From positions 15,588,041 through 15,652,040 of the forward strand of contig NC_083606.1 in assembly GCF_029168945.1 (NCBI RefSeq): 64,000 nucleotides of DNA. The letters are read 5' to 3'. Position 1 is the stretch's first letter. Every line of letters begins with the position of its first letter. Positions 34,510 to 46,337 of this stretch are shown here, in pieces. This stretch comes from Cannabis sativa. Its lineage: Eukaryota; Streptophyta; Magnoliopsida; Rosales; Cannabaceae. The translations under genes were made by a program, and so were the position numbers. A model generated the notes under the pieces. That model was not told where the DNA came from. It made no database searches and saw only the letters and a program-made list of their open reading frames with translations.

Positions 34510-36655
34510 CTGATTTGCTTGCAAGAAATTTGGACTTAAAACGATTTGCTGGTTATTTGGATGGTATCATGTTGTTTTGTGTGTTATATGATGATTGATT
34601 GATGTTTGTGAATTTTCATGAAACATAATTGAAAATCTGTTTCTGGAATTATTTTTATTGGATAGTTTGGGAAAAATTAAGCAATTTACTTTTTTACAGA
34701 ACTCAATTTCGATTTTATTTGAATTAGTTATGATTTTTTGAAGATTTGAAAAAAGATAGGGTGATCACCTAACACACGCGCGCGCGGATGGCCTATTTCC
34801 TCGGCCAGACGCGTGTTAGGACATGTTTTGTCCGAAGTAACACGCGCATGGGGTGTCTGAAACCCCATTCCACGCGCGGAAACTATGCTGGACACTTCCT
34901 GCGCCGAGTTTGCTCGGCTGTGTCACCCTAAGACGCGCGCGGACAGAATGCAATTCATACTGTCCGTACAGCTCACAATTTTTTTCGTTTTCTTCGTTTT
35001 TTCATGCTATTTCATGGAATTAACTTTCGATTTTTTGTGTAGTTTTGTATTTTGATTTTTGTTTTTCAATTTTCAAATCTAATATCAGAAATAAATTATT
35101 TTGAATTTTTTAAATTTAATTTTAGATATTAGTGTAATTTGAATTTGAAAACAAGTAAAAATCTATCTTTTTGCTTGAATTTATATCTTATTTTTAAATT
35201 TGATTATTTTATCTTATTTTTTAAATTTAAAGGTCAGATATTAAATATTTTTTAAATTATTTGACCTTATTTAAATTTAAAATAAGTTTACTATAATCAT
35301 GTAATTTTAAATAGAAGTAAGATATTTTGCTAACTTTTAAATTTTGTTATTTTTTATTTAAATTAAATTATAAAATCTGAAAAATATTTATTTTTTTATT
35401 TTATATTTAATTTATAAAATAACTTTAAAAATTTAAAAGGTGGTTAGCAATTATTTTTGAAATGATATTTAGGTTAGTTGAAACCTATTTTTTTAAAAAT
35501 TGTAGGTTTAATTTTAAATTTTTTTTATTTTATTTTAATAAAAACAGATTTTTTTTTTTAAAATTATTTAAATATTTTCGAAAATTATTATTTAAAATTA
35601 AATAATTTCTACATCCAACTATCCAATTCATCTTGTTGCAGGAGTATGTGTTTTAGCTTGTATGTAAGTTTTATAAAACCTATTATTGCTTGATCTAAAT
35701 TGCCATGGTTAACTTGTTGACAGATCCAATGATCTGATTTTAACCCATGGTTCAATTGTCAATAGGTCAAGTAAATAATTTGTAACAGGTAAATTTTACA
35801 ATCTTCTTTCATCTGTGTATGACCTAGCAACATGATAGGATCCATCCAAATGTGTGCCTGTGTGAGCCTATATGTTTAATTTTGTTATAGATGCATATAG
35901 GTTGTTGTTGCTAAATAAAATATCATAATTTTTTGATAGATTTTATTTAGGCACATTTAGTTTTTTGGGCCAATTCAATTAATAACAGTTGTTCATTTTA
36001 AGGTTAAATTCCTCTCTTTTGGGCCTTGTGTGAGAGTTGGGGCCAATAGAAGTGGGTACAACATACTGAACCTAGCTCCCCCTCACATGAACTACCCCAA
36101 GTGTGAAGGCCCATTTGCCTGATTTGGATAACTGCACTAGGTTAATTAAATTAATTTAACCTAATAAAATTGATTAGCAACATAATTAATTTCATTTATT
36201 CTGAAATTAATTTAAGAAAAAACATAGTTTAATGAATTATATTCTAAGCTAAACTATATGTATTTTTTTGTATTTAATTAAATATAGAATTATAACCAAC
36301 TAGATTCTTTCTGAAGCTTAATTTAAATTTTTCATTATATATTCCTATTTAAGTTGAAAATTAGTTATCTCTAACTAATCAACTTAAATCTGAATATCTT
36401 TTGAATTTCAAATTTCAAAATTAAGTTGAGGAATTTTAGGAATTGGTTATTAAGATTCTTTAGATATTTTTTAAGTTGATAGTTTTTCAAATATTAGCTT
36501 AAAATGGAATATTTTCAAATTAAGTGGTTACAACTTAATTTTATATTTAATTAAATCTAATTTGAAAGATATTAAGTTGATTTTTTAGATTCTTCTAAAC
36601 AACTTAAACAATATATTTTCAAATTTGTTCCATTATTTTCGAATTTAAACAATAA
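34510..36655 (+). other. Long AT-rich leader of element A without gag
   Basis: No frame over 60 codons. The stretch 35630-36130 is alignable with element C (about 54490-54970, reversed). Within it, 36021-36112 contains complementary segments GGGCCTT/AAGGCCC and TTGGGG/CCCCAA. A gag gene would be expected in this interval but is not present. Confidence 0.7.
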
Positions 36656-38220
36656 TTGAAATTTAATGGCGAAATGGTTTCGGTTAGAGCTATAGGAAAA
36701 GCCAAACTCAAGTTTCAAAACAGAATTTTGGAATTAGACAATGTCTTATACATTCCAAATTTAAGTAGAAACTTGGTTTCTGTTTCATGCTTACAATTTC
36801 AACAATACAAATTAGATTTTTCGAGTTCTGGTTCTACCATTTCTCGAAATGACATTCATATTTGTGTTGCATCCATGGAACAGGGGCTTTGTGTGCTTAG
36901 ACCAGAAACACCATTTGCCCTACATAACGAACTTTTTAAAGTAGCTAAACCTAGAAACCACAAAAAGAAAAAGATCGATGATGATAATGAAACATATCTA
37001 TGGCATTTACGTTTAGGTCACATAGGCTATGACAGACTAAATAGGCTAACCAAAGACGGTCCATTGAAAAATGTCGTCTTAGGTGAATTACCTGTTTGCG
37101 AGTCTTGCCTAGAAGGAAAGATGACCAAACGTTCTTTCTCTGCAAAGGGAGAGCGTGCCAAACAACCCCTAGGGTTAGTGCATTCAGATGTTTGCGGACC
37201 TTTGAATGTAAAAGCCCGAGGTGGTTATGAGTACTTTGTCACTTTCATTGACGATTACTCTAGATATGGACATATTTACCTTATGCATAAGAAATCTGAA
37301 ACGTTTGAAAAGTTTCAGGAATTTCAAGCATTGGCTCAAAACCAATAGGGTAAAACGTTAAAGATCTTGCGAACTGATAGGGGCGGAGAATATATGGATA
37401 TGCATTTCAAAGATCATTTGATCGAACTAGGCATTGAATCCCAATTAACCGCCCCTAGCACTCCACAACAAAATGGAGTTACAGAAAGACGGAATCGCAC
37501 GCTTTTGGAAATGGTTAGGTCCATGCTTAGTTATTCAACTCTACCTACGTCCTTCTGGGGATATGCAATTCAGATGGCAACCGACATTCTAAATGTTGTT
37601 CCATCTAAATCAATCCCTAAGACACCTTTAGAACTATGGAATGGTCGTACAACTAGCTTACGCCATTATAGAATCTGGGGGTGCCCTGCTCATGTCTTAA
37701 GAAAGAAAGATGGCAAACTTGAAAAGTGAATTGAAGTTTGCATGTTTGTTTGGAATTCTAAAGAGACTAGGGGTGGACTATTTTATAGTCGCAAGGATGA
37801 TAAAGTGTTTGTTTCCACAAATGCCACTTTCCTTGAAGATGACTAAATTAAGAATTTCAACCACAAAGTAAAATGGTGTTAGAGGAAATGCTTGCAGATA
37901 TAATTCCTTCCAATGTTCCGTCCTCTTCCACTCAAGAAGAGGATAATCCCACTCCCTCAGTCGAACCAACTGAGAAAACTACTACCAAAGTTCCTGTTCA
38001 GAAGATCACCGCTCCTCGTCGTAGTGGGAGGGTTTCACAAAACCAGCTCGTTATGGCTTGGATGGTGAAATCAACGTGGTTGTTGGTGACGGTATTGATG
38101 ACGACCCATTAACCTATAAACAGGCAATGGCTAGTCCGCAACGGAAACGATGGTCAGCCGGCACGGATTCAGAAATGGATTCAATGAAAAAGAACAAAGT
38201 CTGGGAATATGTAGACCCAT
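36656..38220 (+). pseudogene. Element A protease tail-integrase, broken and truncated
   Basis: 36656-37348 (230 residues) starts after the protease active site, has LYIPNLSRNLVSVSCL, the integrase zinc-binding region (LWHLRLGHIGYDRL, CESCLEGK) and the first catalytic Asp (LVHSDVCGPL). It ends at a TAG at 37346. 37367-37729 continues with RTDRGGEYMD and TPQQNGVTERRNRTLLE, which carry the second Asp and the Glu, up to a TGA. Later parts follow in shifted frames to KNKVWEYVD at about 38210. There the gene stops abruptly and LTR sequence begins, so reverse transcriptase and RNase H are absent. Confidence 0.88.
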
Positions 38221-38221
38221 G

Positions 38222-39159
38222 GTTATTGGAAGCTCAGTTATATAGACCCATGGTCCCGCCACTAGTTGAGACAATATTACTTGTAAGACTCATTTAATTG
38301 GTTTTGATTAATCAATTATAATTCTCAAATTACACTATGTCTATTTGTGAATTTTTCACAAAGGTAAGGGTGAAATTTTAAAGAAAGAGTTTTTAGGGCA
38401 TATTTGTTAATTAAGATACTTTGTATGGTTCAATTAATAAATATGATAAATGACAATATTATTTAATAATTATTTATAGTTATTAAATAGTTAGAATTGG
38501 CATTTAAATGGTTGAATTTGAAAATTGGCATTTTTGAGAAAATGAGATGCAAAAATGATAAAACTGCAAAATTTTCAAAAGTGAGGCCCAAATCCATATA
38601 GCCTTGGCCGGCCACTTTTATAGGGTTTATCATCTGATATTTTCATTATTTTAATGCCAAATAATTCAAACCTAACCCTATGTGGTATGCTATAAATAGA
38701 TAGTGAAGGCTTCAGGAAATAAACACTTTTTCACATCTTGTTTCCTTCAGAGAAAAACCTGAGCCTTCTCTCTCTAAACCTAGCCCCCACCTTCACCTCT
38801 TCTTTTTCCTTGAATAATTTCGAACCACATAGTGATAGAGTAGTGCCCACACACAGCAAGTGATACCTCAATCATAGTGAGGAAGATCGTGAAGAAAGAC
38901 ATTCAACAAGAAGGAGATTCAGCACTAAAGAAATGAGAGAAAGAGATCCAGGTTCAGATCTTGATAATACTCTGCGACAGAAAGGATACAAGGGTTAGAG
39001 ATCTGAACGGAAGGAGACATTTTATTCCGCTGCACCCAATGTAAGGTTTCTCATACTTTATATGTGTTTAATTTATAATCGTTTTAAAAGTTCATATTTA
39101 GGGTGTTAATCAACATACTTGTGAGTAGATCTAAGATCCTGGTAAAATAATTTCCAACA
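38222..39159 (+). repeat. Partial 3' LTR of element A fused to pol
   Basis: Starts inside the LTR (TTATTGGAAGCTC), has TATAAATAG near 38693 and ends TTTCCAACA. The string TAGACCCATGG occurs at the junction (38212-38222) and again 31 bp later (38243-38253). Confidence 0.88.
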
Positions 39160-39394
39160 AACATATCAAAATAAATCAATGTAGAATAAATGTTGAAACT
39201 TACCAATTAAAGCACAAAAATTCTTAGCCCATGATCCAAGTCACAATTGCCTCCTTCTCTTTTTTATTTTTTTTTTATTTTTGAAAAAACGAAAAATAAT
39301 AGAAAGAAAAAAATATGTACAATAGATATAAGGTATTCTAAACCAAGCAATTAAATCAAAATTCATTACAAATGACAAGTATACATGTTATGCT
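39160..39394 (-). other. Element E internal sequence between insertions A and B
   Basis: AT-rich non-coding stretch, presumably the region of element E downstream of pol. No gene seen. Its last five bases (ATGCT) are the target duplication of element B. Confidence 0.55.
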
Positions 39395-41284
39395 TGTTGA
39401 AAATTATTTTACGAGGATCTTAGATCTTCTCACAAGTATGTTGATTAACACCCTAAATATGAACTTTCTAAAACGATGAAATAAACACATATAAAGTTTA
39501 GGAAACCTTACATTGGGTGCAGCGGAATTAAATGACTCCTTCCGTTCAGATCTCTAACCCTTGTATCCTTTCTGTCGTAGAGTATTATCAAGATCTTAAC
39601 TTGGATCTCTTTCTCTGAATGTTTGATGCTGAAACTCCTTTTGCTGAAAATCTTTCTTCACGATCTTCCTCACTATGATTGAGGTATTACTTGCTGTGTG
39701 TGGGCACTACTCTAATCACTAAGGGTTTCGAAATATTAAGGAAGAATAGAGAAAGAGAGAGTGGCGGCCAAAGGTAGAGAGAGAGGCTCAGGTTTTTCTG
39801 AATGAAAAGTGTAATTTTCCTGAAGCCTTCACTACCTATTTATAGCATTCCACTAGGGTTAGGTTTGAATTATTTGGCATTAAAATAATGAAAATATCAG
39901 AGGATAATACCTAAAAAAGTGGCCGGCCATGGCTGATTGGATTTGGGCCTCACTTTTTGCAATTTTGCAGTTTTATCACTTTTGTATCTAATTTTCTCAA
40001 AAATGCTAATTTTCTAATTCAACAATTTAAATGCCAATTCTAACTATTTAATAACTATAAATAATTATTAAATAATATTGTCATTTATCATATTTATTAA
40101 TTGAACCATACAAAGTATCATAATTAACAAATATGCCCCTAATAACTCTTTCTTTACAATTTCGCCCTTACTTAGTGAAAAATTCACAAATAGACATAGT
40201 CTAATTTAAGAATTATAATTGATTAATCAAAACCAATTACATGAGTCTTACAAGCAATATTATCTCAACTAGTGGGGGGGACCATGGGTCTATATAACCG
40301 AGCTTCCAATAAGTAGATCAAGAATTTATTACTAAAATTCACTAACTTATTAATTCTTCGTTGAATCCACGCATAGAACTTAGAATTGCACTCTCAGTAT
40401 ATAGAATGCTCTATATGTTCCACCATATAGACACATCATTAGTTATCCATTGTTATAATCCTAATTTGATCAATGATCCTCTACATGAATGATCTACACT
40501 GTAAAAGGATTAGATTACCGTTACACCATACTATATATTTTATCCTTAAAACACTTGACCCCGTATAAATGATATTTCAGCTTATGTGAAATGAGTACTC
40601 CACCATTTATGTTCGTTTGGTCAAGATCGAAGGAGATCATCCTTTGCTTACTATTCGCCAGATAGAAGCTATAGATTCCATGTTTATGTTAGCGCTCCCA
40701 CTCAATTGCACTACCGTTTTCCCAAAATGTACGTATCACCCTGACCTAAAAGTAGGCTTAACTAACAAATCAAAGAACACGAATAGCCTACTGAGATTGA
40801 GCCTAATCATAACAGGTTTAAGAACATTTGATCTAGGATCAACTAGGTGATATTGACTTGAATAGATTTTACGGTAAGTTTAATAAATCTAAGTCAAAGT
40901 TCAATATCGGTCCCTTCCGATGCATACTCCATGCATCCAACCTGAGCTTTACTTTAACCAATGTTCTGGAAAGAACATAGCATTTCTCCAAATGCAAGTA
41001 AACTCTTGTTGTAGATTATCATATCAGTAAAACCTTGTGTCTGATAAATCTAGGAAACTTTATTCACATAGTCATGCTTAATTTCCAAAGTGTTGACAAC
41101 ACAATACACAGGATCAAGTATGTGAAAATGGTTTAAGATGAATTTATAAATCAAATAGACAAGCTATTGATAAAGTGAACCAAAACATACACGAATGAGT
41201 GAAAAATACTTCTGTTTCTTTATTGATGTTGAATAAAATAGATTACATTGAAATGGAGTTTTATTTAGGGCATAAAACCCAACA
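39395..41284 (-). repeat. 3' LTR of element B
   Basis: 1890 bp, TGTTGAAAATTATTTTACG to AAAACCCAACA. TATA-type CTATTTATAG near 39836-39845 (minus-strand CTATAAATAG). Confidence 0.93.
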
Positions 41285-41313
41285 AACTCCCACTTGCACT
41301 AATATAAAACTAA

Positions 41314-42550
41314 TCAGTACATATCAATTAATCCTAAATTCTGACGGTGCCTTTTAAATGCTGTCACGGCCAAGACTTTGGTAAATGGATCAGCTAAGTT
41401 GTCCTCTGTGTCAACTTTCTCAACTAGTACATCCCCTCTTGCCACGTATTCTCTGATAATGTGATACTTCCTTTCAATGTGTTTGCTTCTCTTGTGGCTT
41501 CGAGGTTCTTTACTGTTTGCTATTGCTCCATTGTTATCACAAAGTAGGACCAGAGGCTTTTCCATTCCAGGAACGACACCTATACTGGTGAAGAACTTTC
41601 TTAGCCAAACAAGTTCTTTAGCAGCTTCGGCTGTAGCTATGTATTCAGCTTCCATAGTCGAGTCCGATATAGCAGTTTGTTTTGCACTTCTCCAAACCAC
41701 TGCTCCACCCCCAAGACTAAACACCATCCCAGATGTAGATTTCCTGTCTTCAAGACTTGACTGGAAATCTGAATCAGTGTAGCCTATGGGATTTAAAGCA
41801 CCACCCTTGTAGACTAACACAAGATTCCTTGTACTCTTTAAGTATTTCAGAATATACTTAACTGCATTCCAATGTTCCTGTCCTGGATTAGACTGATACC
41901 TGCTCACGATTCCCACTGCATAGCAGATGTCAGGTCTAGTGCATAACATTGCATACATTAGACTTCCAACTGCAGAGGCATAGGGAATTTTTGCCATGTC
42001 CTCTATCTCTTGAGGATGAGTCGGAGACTGTTCCTTAGATAGACGAATACCATATCTAGAAGGCATGTTTGCCCCATTAGTGTTGTTCATGGAGAATCTC
42101 TCTAAGACTTTGTCAATGTAGGTTTTTTGAGAGAGAGCAAGAGATCTGTTCTTCCGGTTTCTGATAATCTGAATACTAAGAACATAGGCTGCTTCACCCA
42201 AATCTTTCATATCGAATTGAGTGTTGAGCCATTCCTTGATGTGAGTCATTTTCTTGACATTGTTTCCAATAATCAAAATGTCATCAACATAAAGGACCAG
42301 GAATACTACCACTTGGTCTTCCTTGAGTTGGTAAACACAAGGTTCATCTTCATTTCTGAAGAAAGTCGTAGGTCTTGATGATTTCATCAAACCTTTTGTT
42401 CCATGAGCGAGAAGCTTGTTTAAGTTCATAGATAGACCTATTTAATTTGCAAACTTTCTTTTCCTGCCCAGGAAGAACATAGCCTTCTGGTTTCTCCATA
42501 TAGATGGTTTCTTCAAGTACCCCATTAAGGAAGGCAGTCCTGACATCCAT
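41314..42550 (-). pseudogene. Element B reverse transcriptase and RNase H, one frameshift
   Basis: 42350-42550 starts at MDVRTAFLNGVLEETIYMEK and holds the first RT part (YELKQASRSWNKRF). The frame shifts around 42360-42420, and 41314-42429 (371 residues) continues with the catalytic YVDDILIIG, the DMKDLG segment, the RNase H Asp (GYTDSDFQ) and KSTSG, STMEAEYIA, KHIERKYH and DNLADPFTK. It ends normally at 41314, just before the polypurine tract (AAGTGGGAGTT). Reverse transcriptase and RNase H are otherwise well preserved and could be rejoined by one frame correction. Confidence 0.92.
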
Positions 42551-42553
42551 TTG

Positions 42554-43400
42554 CTAGATTTCATAATCGAAAGCAGCAGCTATGGAGAGAAGAATTCGGA
42601 TGGATTTGAGCATGGCAACAGGACTAAAAGTTTCCTCATAGTCCACGCCTTCTCTTTGGGTATAACCCTTGGCTACAAGTCTAGCTTTAAAAGTTTCGAC
42701 TTCGCCTCCAGCTCCTCTTTTCTTCTTGTAAACCCACTTGCATCCTATCGGATGATAGTCGTCAGGTGCGTCTACATATTCCCAGGCTTTATTCTTTTTC
42801 ATGGAATCCATTTCTGAATCCATGTCGGTCGACCATCGTTTCCGTTGCGGACTAGCCATTGCCTGTTTATAGGTCAATGGATCGTCTTCAATACCGTCAC
42901 CAACGACCATATTGATTTCACCATCCAAGCCATAACGAGCTGGTTTTGTTGAAACCCTCCTACTACGACGAGGAGCGGTGATCTTCTGAACAGAAACTTT
43001 AGTAGTAGATTTCTCAGTTGGTTCGACTGAGGGAGTGGGATTGTCTTCTTCACGAGTGGAAGAGGACGGAACATTGGAAGGACTTATATCTGAAAGTAAT
43101 TCCTCTAGAACAACTTTACTTTTTGGTGTATTGTCTTTAATATAGTTCTCTTCAAGGAAAGTAGCATTTGTAGAAACAAACACTTTGTTATCCTTGTGAC
43201 TATAAAATAGTCCACCCCTAGTCTCTTTAGAATTTCCGACAAACATGCATACTTCGGTACGTGATTCAAGTTTGCCTTCTTTCTTTCTTAAGACATGAGC
43301 AGGGCACCCCCAAATTCTGTAGTGGCATAAACTAGGTGTACGACCATTCCAAAGTTCAACGGGTGTCTTAGGGACTGCTTTAGATGGAACAACATTTAAA
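42554..43400 (-). pseudogene. Element B integrase C-terminus and linker
   Basis: Open on the minus strand from the truncation near 43400 to a TAG at 42551-42553. It begins within the integrase C-terminal region (IWGCPAHVLRKK, KETRGGLFYSH), passes through a Ser/Pro/Thr-rich linker (PSSSTREEDNPTPSVEPTEK) and ends in the RT start (YKQAMASPQRKRW, GVDYEETFSPVAMLKS). The single stop separates it from RT. The catalytic integrase core is deleted. Confidence 0.9.
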
Positions 43401-43404
43401 ATGT

Positions 43405-44161
43405 CATTTATGTATTTTATCCTTAAAACACTTGACCCCGTATAAATGATATTTCAGCTTATGTGAAATGAGTACTCCACCATTTATGTTCGTTTGGTCA
43501 AGCTCGAAGGAGATCATCCTTTGCTTACTATTCGCCAAATAGAAGTTATAGATTCCATGTTTATGTTAGCGCTCCCACTCGATTGCACTACCGTGTTCCC
43601 AAAATGTACGTATCACCCTGACCTAAAAGTAGGCTTAACTAACAAATCAAAGAACACGAATAGCCTCTTGAGATTGAGCCTAATCATAACAGGATTAAGA
43701 ACATTTGATCTAGGATCAACTAGGCGATATTGACTTGAATAGATTTTATGGTAAGTTTAATAAATCTAAGTCAAAGTTCAATATCGGTCCCTTCCGATGC
43801 ATACTCCATGCATCCAACCTGAGCTTTACTTTAACCAATGTTCTGGAAAGAACATAGCATTTCTCCAAATGCAAGTAAACTCTCGTTGTAGATTATCATA
43901 TTAGTAAAACCCTGTGTCTGATAAATCTAGGAAACTTTATTCACATAGTCATGTTTACTTTCCAAAGTGTTGACAACACAATAAACATGATTAAGTATGT
44001 GAAAAGGGCTTAAGATGAATTTATAAATCAAATAGACAAGCAATTGATAAAGTGAACCAAAACATACACGAATGAGTGAAAAATACTTCTGTGTCTTTAT
44101 TGATGTTGAATAAAATAGATTACATTGAAATGGAGTTTTATTTAGGGCATAAAACCCAACA
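43405..44161 (-). repeat. Partial 5' LTR of element B
   Basis: Matches 40536-41284. Its inner end begins in the LTR interior (TATTTTATCCTTAAAACAC) straight after integrase coding sequence. Confidence 0.92.
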
Positions 44162-44166
44162 ATGCT

Positions 44167-44777
44167 TTCAAAAAAGAATAATTAATGATTATCTCAAGAA
44201 CAAACCTTACTTAGTAGATGTTGAGGAAAAAGATATGCATGTTACAAAAAGATGTGAACTAGGATTTTTAAGTTATTTTTGTAGAGGAGACTTACAAACT
44301 TGTACACACTTGTCAAACATAAGTGTGTGCAGTGAAAATAGGATCATTGTCCTTGGCAAGATTTTTCATTTTCGCCTTTTTCAATTTGGTCCCACAACTG
44401 GATGCTATCACACCATACTGAAGGTAGCCCTTTTCTATGGTAGTGAATCCTCATCATAGTTGCTAATTATAATGTTCCAGCTTACTCAAAAGATGGCTTT
44501 CACAGCTCAGTATGGGTAGCTGTATTCCAACAAGGGGCCTGATAAGTAATTGAAACAAAATACGCTCAACTTTGTATAAGAAAATTATTTAATCCCAGAC
44601 ACATATAAAAAGTAACATGAAACTTTTAAGTCAACCTCAAAAAGTATGATAAGAATGAGATCCTAAGTAATTATAATCCAAAAGCATAGACATGACTTGT
44701 CAAATTAGAATGAAGGAAGATTAGATGCAAGTAAATAATAACTTAACAATATTGTACAAAAACAAGAACAAGAGAGA
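44167..44777 (-). other. Element E sequence downstream of pol
   Basis: Non-coding on the minus strand as far as I can read. A plus-strand frame (44076-44459) crosses the end of element B and is not a credible gene. Confidence 0.5.
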
Positions 44778-46115
44778 TTAGACAATGCAAACTCCCAAAG
44801 ATTTTCTGAGGGAGTCAAAGCGTCTTGAGTCTAGGGCCTTGGTGAAAATATCAGCTAATTGTTTTTCAGTATCAACATATTCTAATTGCAAAGATTTATT
44901 TTCAACAAGTTCCCTGATAAAGTGATGCCTTATATCAATGTGTTTTGTTCTAGAATGTTGAACATGATTTTTGGAAATATATATGGCAATAGTGTTATCA
45001 CAAAAGATAGTTAAAACACCCAATTCAAATCCATAAACATTTGTTTTAACCATAACAATTGAGTACAACAGCTACCAGCAATGTACTCAGCTTCAGCTGT
45101 GGACAAGGAAATAGAATTTTGTTTTTTATTGTGCCAAGATACTAAATTATTTCCAAGAAAGAAACAACCTCCACTTGTACTTTTTCGATCATCAGCATTG
45201 CATGCCCAATCTGCATCACTAAAATAAGCTAGGTTAGAATTAGTATCTTCAGAATACCAAATTCCATAATCAAGAGTACTATTAACATATCGAATAATCC
45301 TTTTTACAGCCGATACATGAGATTTCATAGGATTACTTTGATATCTAGCACAAACACCCCCACTGTAACAAATATCTGGACGACTAGCAGTTAAATACAA
45401 TAGACTACCAATCATACTACGATAAAGAGTAGTGTCTAGATTTACTCCATTCTCATCTTTTGTCAATTTTAAAGTGGTGCTCATTGGAGTACTTACCTGC
45501 TTAGCCGACTCAAGACCAAACTTCTTGACGAGGTTCTTAGCATACTTACTTTGAGATACAAATGTACCTCCTTCCATTTGTCTGACTTGAAAACCCAAAA
45601 AGAAAGTAAGCTCACCAACCATACTCATTTCAAATTAACTTTTCATTTGATCAACAAACACATGCACTTCATGGTTAGATGTAGAACAAAAAACTATATC
45701 ATCAAAATAAATTTTAGCAATGAAAAAAATCAAATTTTATATGCTTGATGAAAAGAGTTTTATCCACACTACCTCTTTGATAATCATGAGAAATTAAAAA
45801 GTGAGTTAACCTTTCATACCATGCACGAGGATCTTGTTTAAGACCATACAAAGCTTTTTCAAGTTTGTACACATGGTCTGGAAACTGAGGATCTTCGAAT
45901 CCTTTTGGTTGCTCAACATACACTTCTTCACTCAAAATACCATTCAAAAGGGCAGATTTCACATCCATTTGGAACAATTTAATATCAAGAATACAAGCAA
46001 TACACAAGAGTAAACAAATTGATTCTAATCTTGCAACAGGAGCAAAAGATTCATCAAAATCAATACCTTCTACCTGTGTGTATCCTTGTGCTACCAATCT
46101 AGCCTTGTTCCTCAC
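44778..46115 (-). pseudogene. Element E reverse transcriptase and RNase H, broken
   Basis: 45714-46115 holds the RT start (ARLVAQGYTQVEGIDFDESF, MDVKSALLNG, ALYGLKQDPRAWYERL). The catalytic motif follows as YFDDIV in a gap between frames around 45700. 45011-45628 carries the rest of RT and RNase H up to STAEAEYIAGS. 44778-45068 carries the RNase H end (CDNTIAIYISKN, KHIDIRHHFIREL, KQLADIFTKALD). Two frame breaks (about 45630-45714 and about 45060) inactivate it. Confidence 0.9.
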
Positions 46116-46337
46116 AATTGTACCGAATTCATCACTTTTATTTTTAAAAATCTATTTTGTTCCAATTACATTAATACCTTTTGGTCTTCGAATCAAAATC
46201 CATACCTTGTTGCGAACAAATTGGTTGAGTTCCTCTTGCATTGCATTGAGCCATTTTTCAAATGTCATGGCTTCCTTCACATTTTTCGGTTCAAATTGTG
46301 AGACAAAACAAAGAAAGCTAATCAAATTAACATACCT

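Larger units (their letters stand above)
33304..39159 (+). mobile_element. Element A: rearranged Angela-type copia, gag-less
   Basis: The left side is composite. 33304-33988 is a piece of LTR in minus orientation ending CCCATCA. It is fused to 33989-34487, the 3' part of a plus-strand LTR. Then come a primer site (34490), a 2.1 kb AT-rich leader, a broken pol (36656-38220) and a partial right LTR (38222-39159) ending CCAACA. No target duplication was found, as expected when the left end is rearranged. The LTR family is shared with elements B and C. Confidence 0.75.
39395..44161 (-). mobile_element. Element B: Angela-type copia with truncated 5' side
   Basis: The 3' LTR is complete (39395-41284). 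The 5' LTR keeps only its outer 757 bp (about 43405-44161) and is fused directly to integrase coding sequence, so the primer site, gag, protease and most of integrase are gone. The target duplication ATGCT at 39390-39394 and 44162-44166 shows that the deletion occurred after insertion or during the same event. LTR overlap differs at about 20 of 750 positions by eye. Confidence 0.92.

Noticed and set aside
44076..44459. 127-codon plus-strand frame
   Set aside because: It starts inside the element B LTR and crosses its end into element E; it has no recognisable domain.
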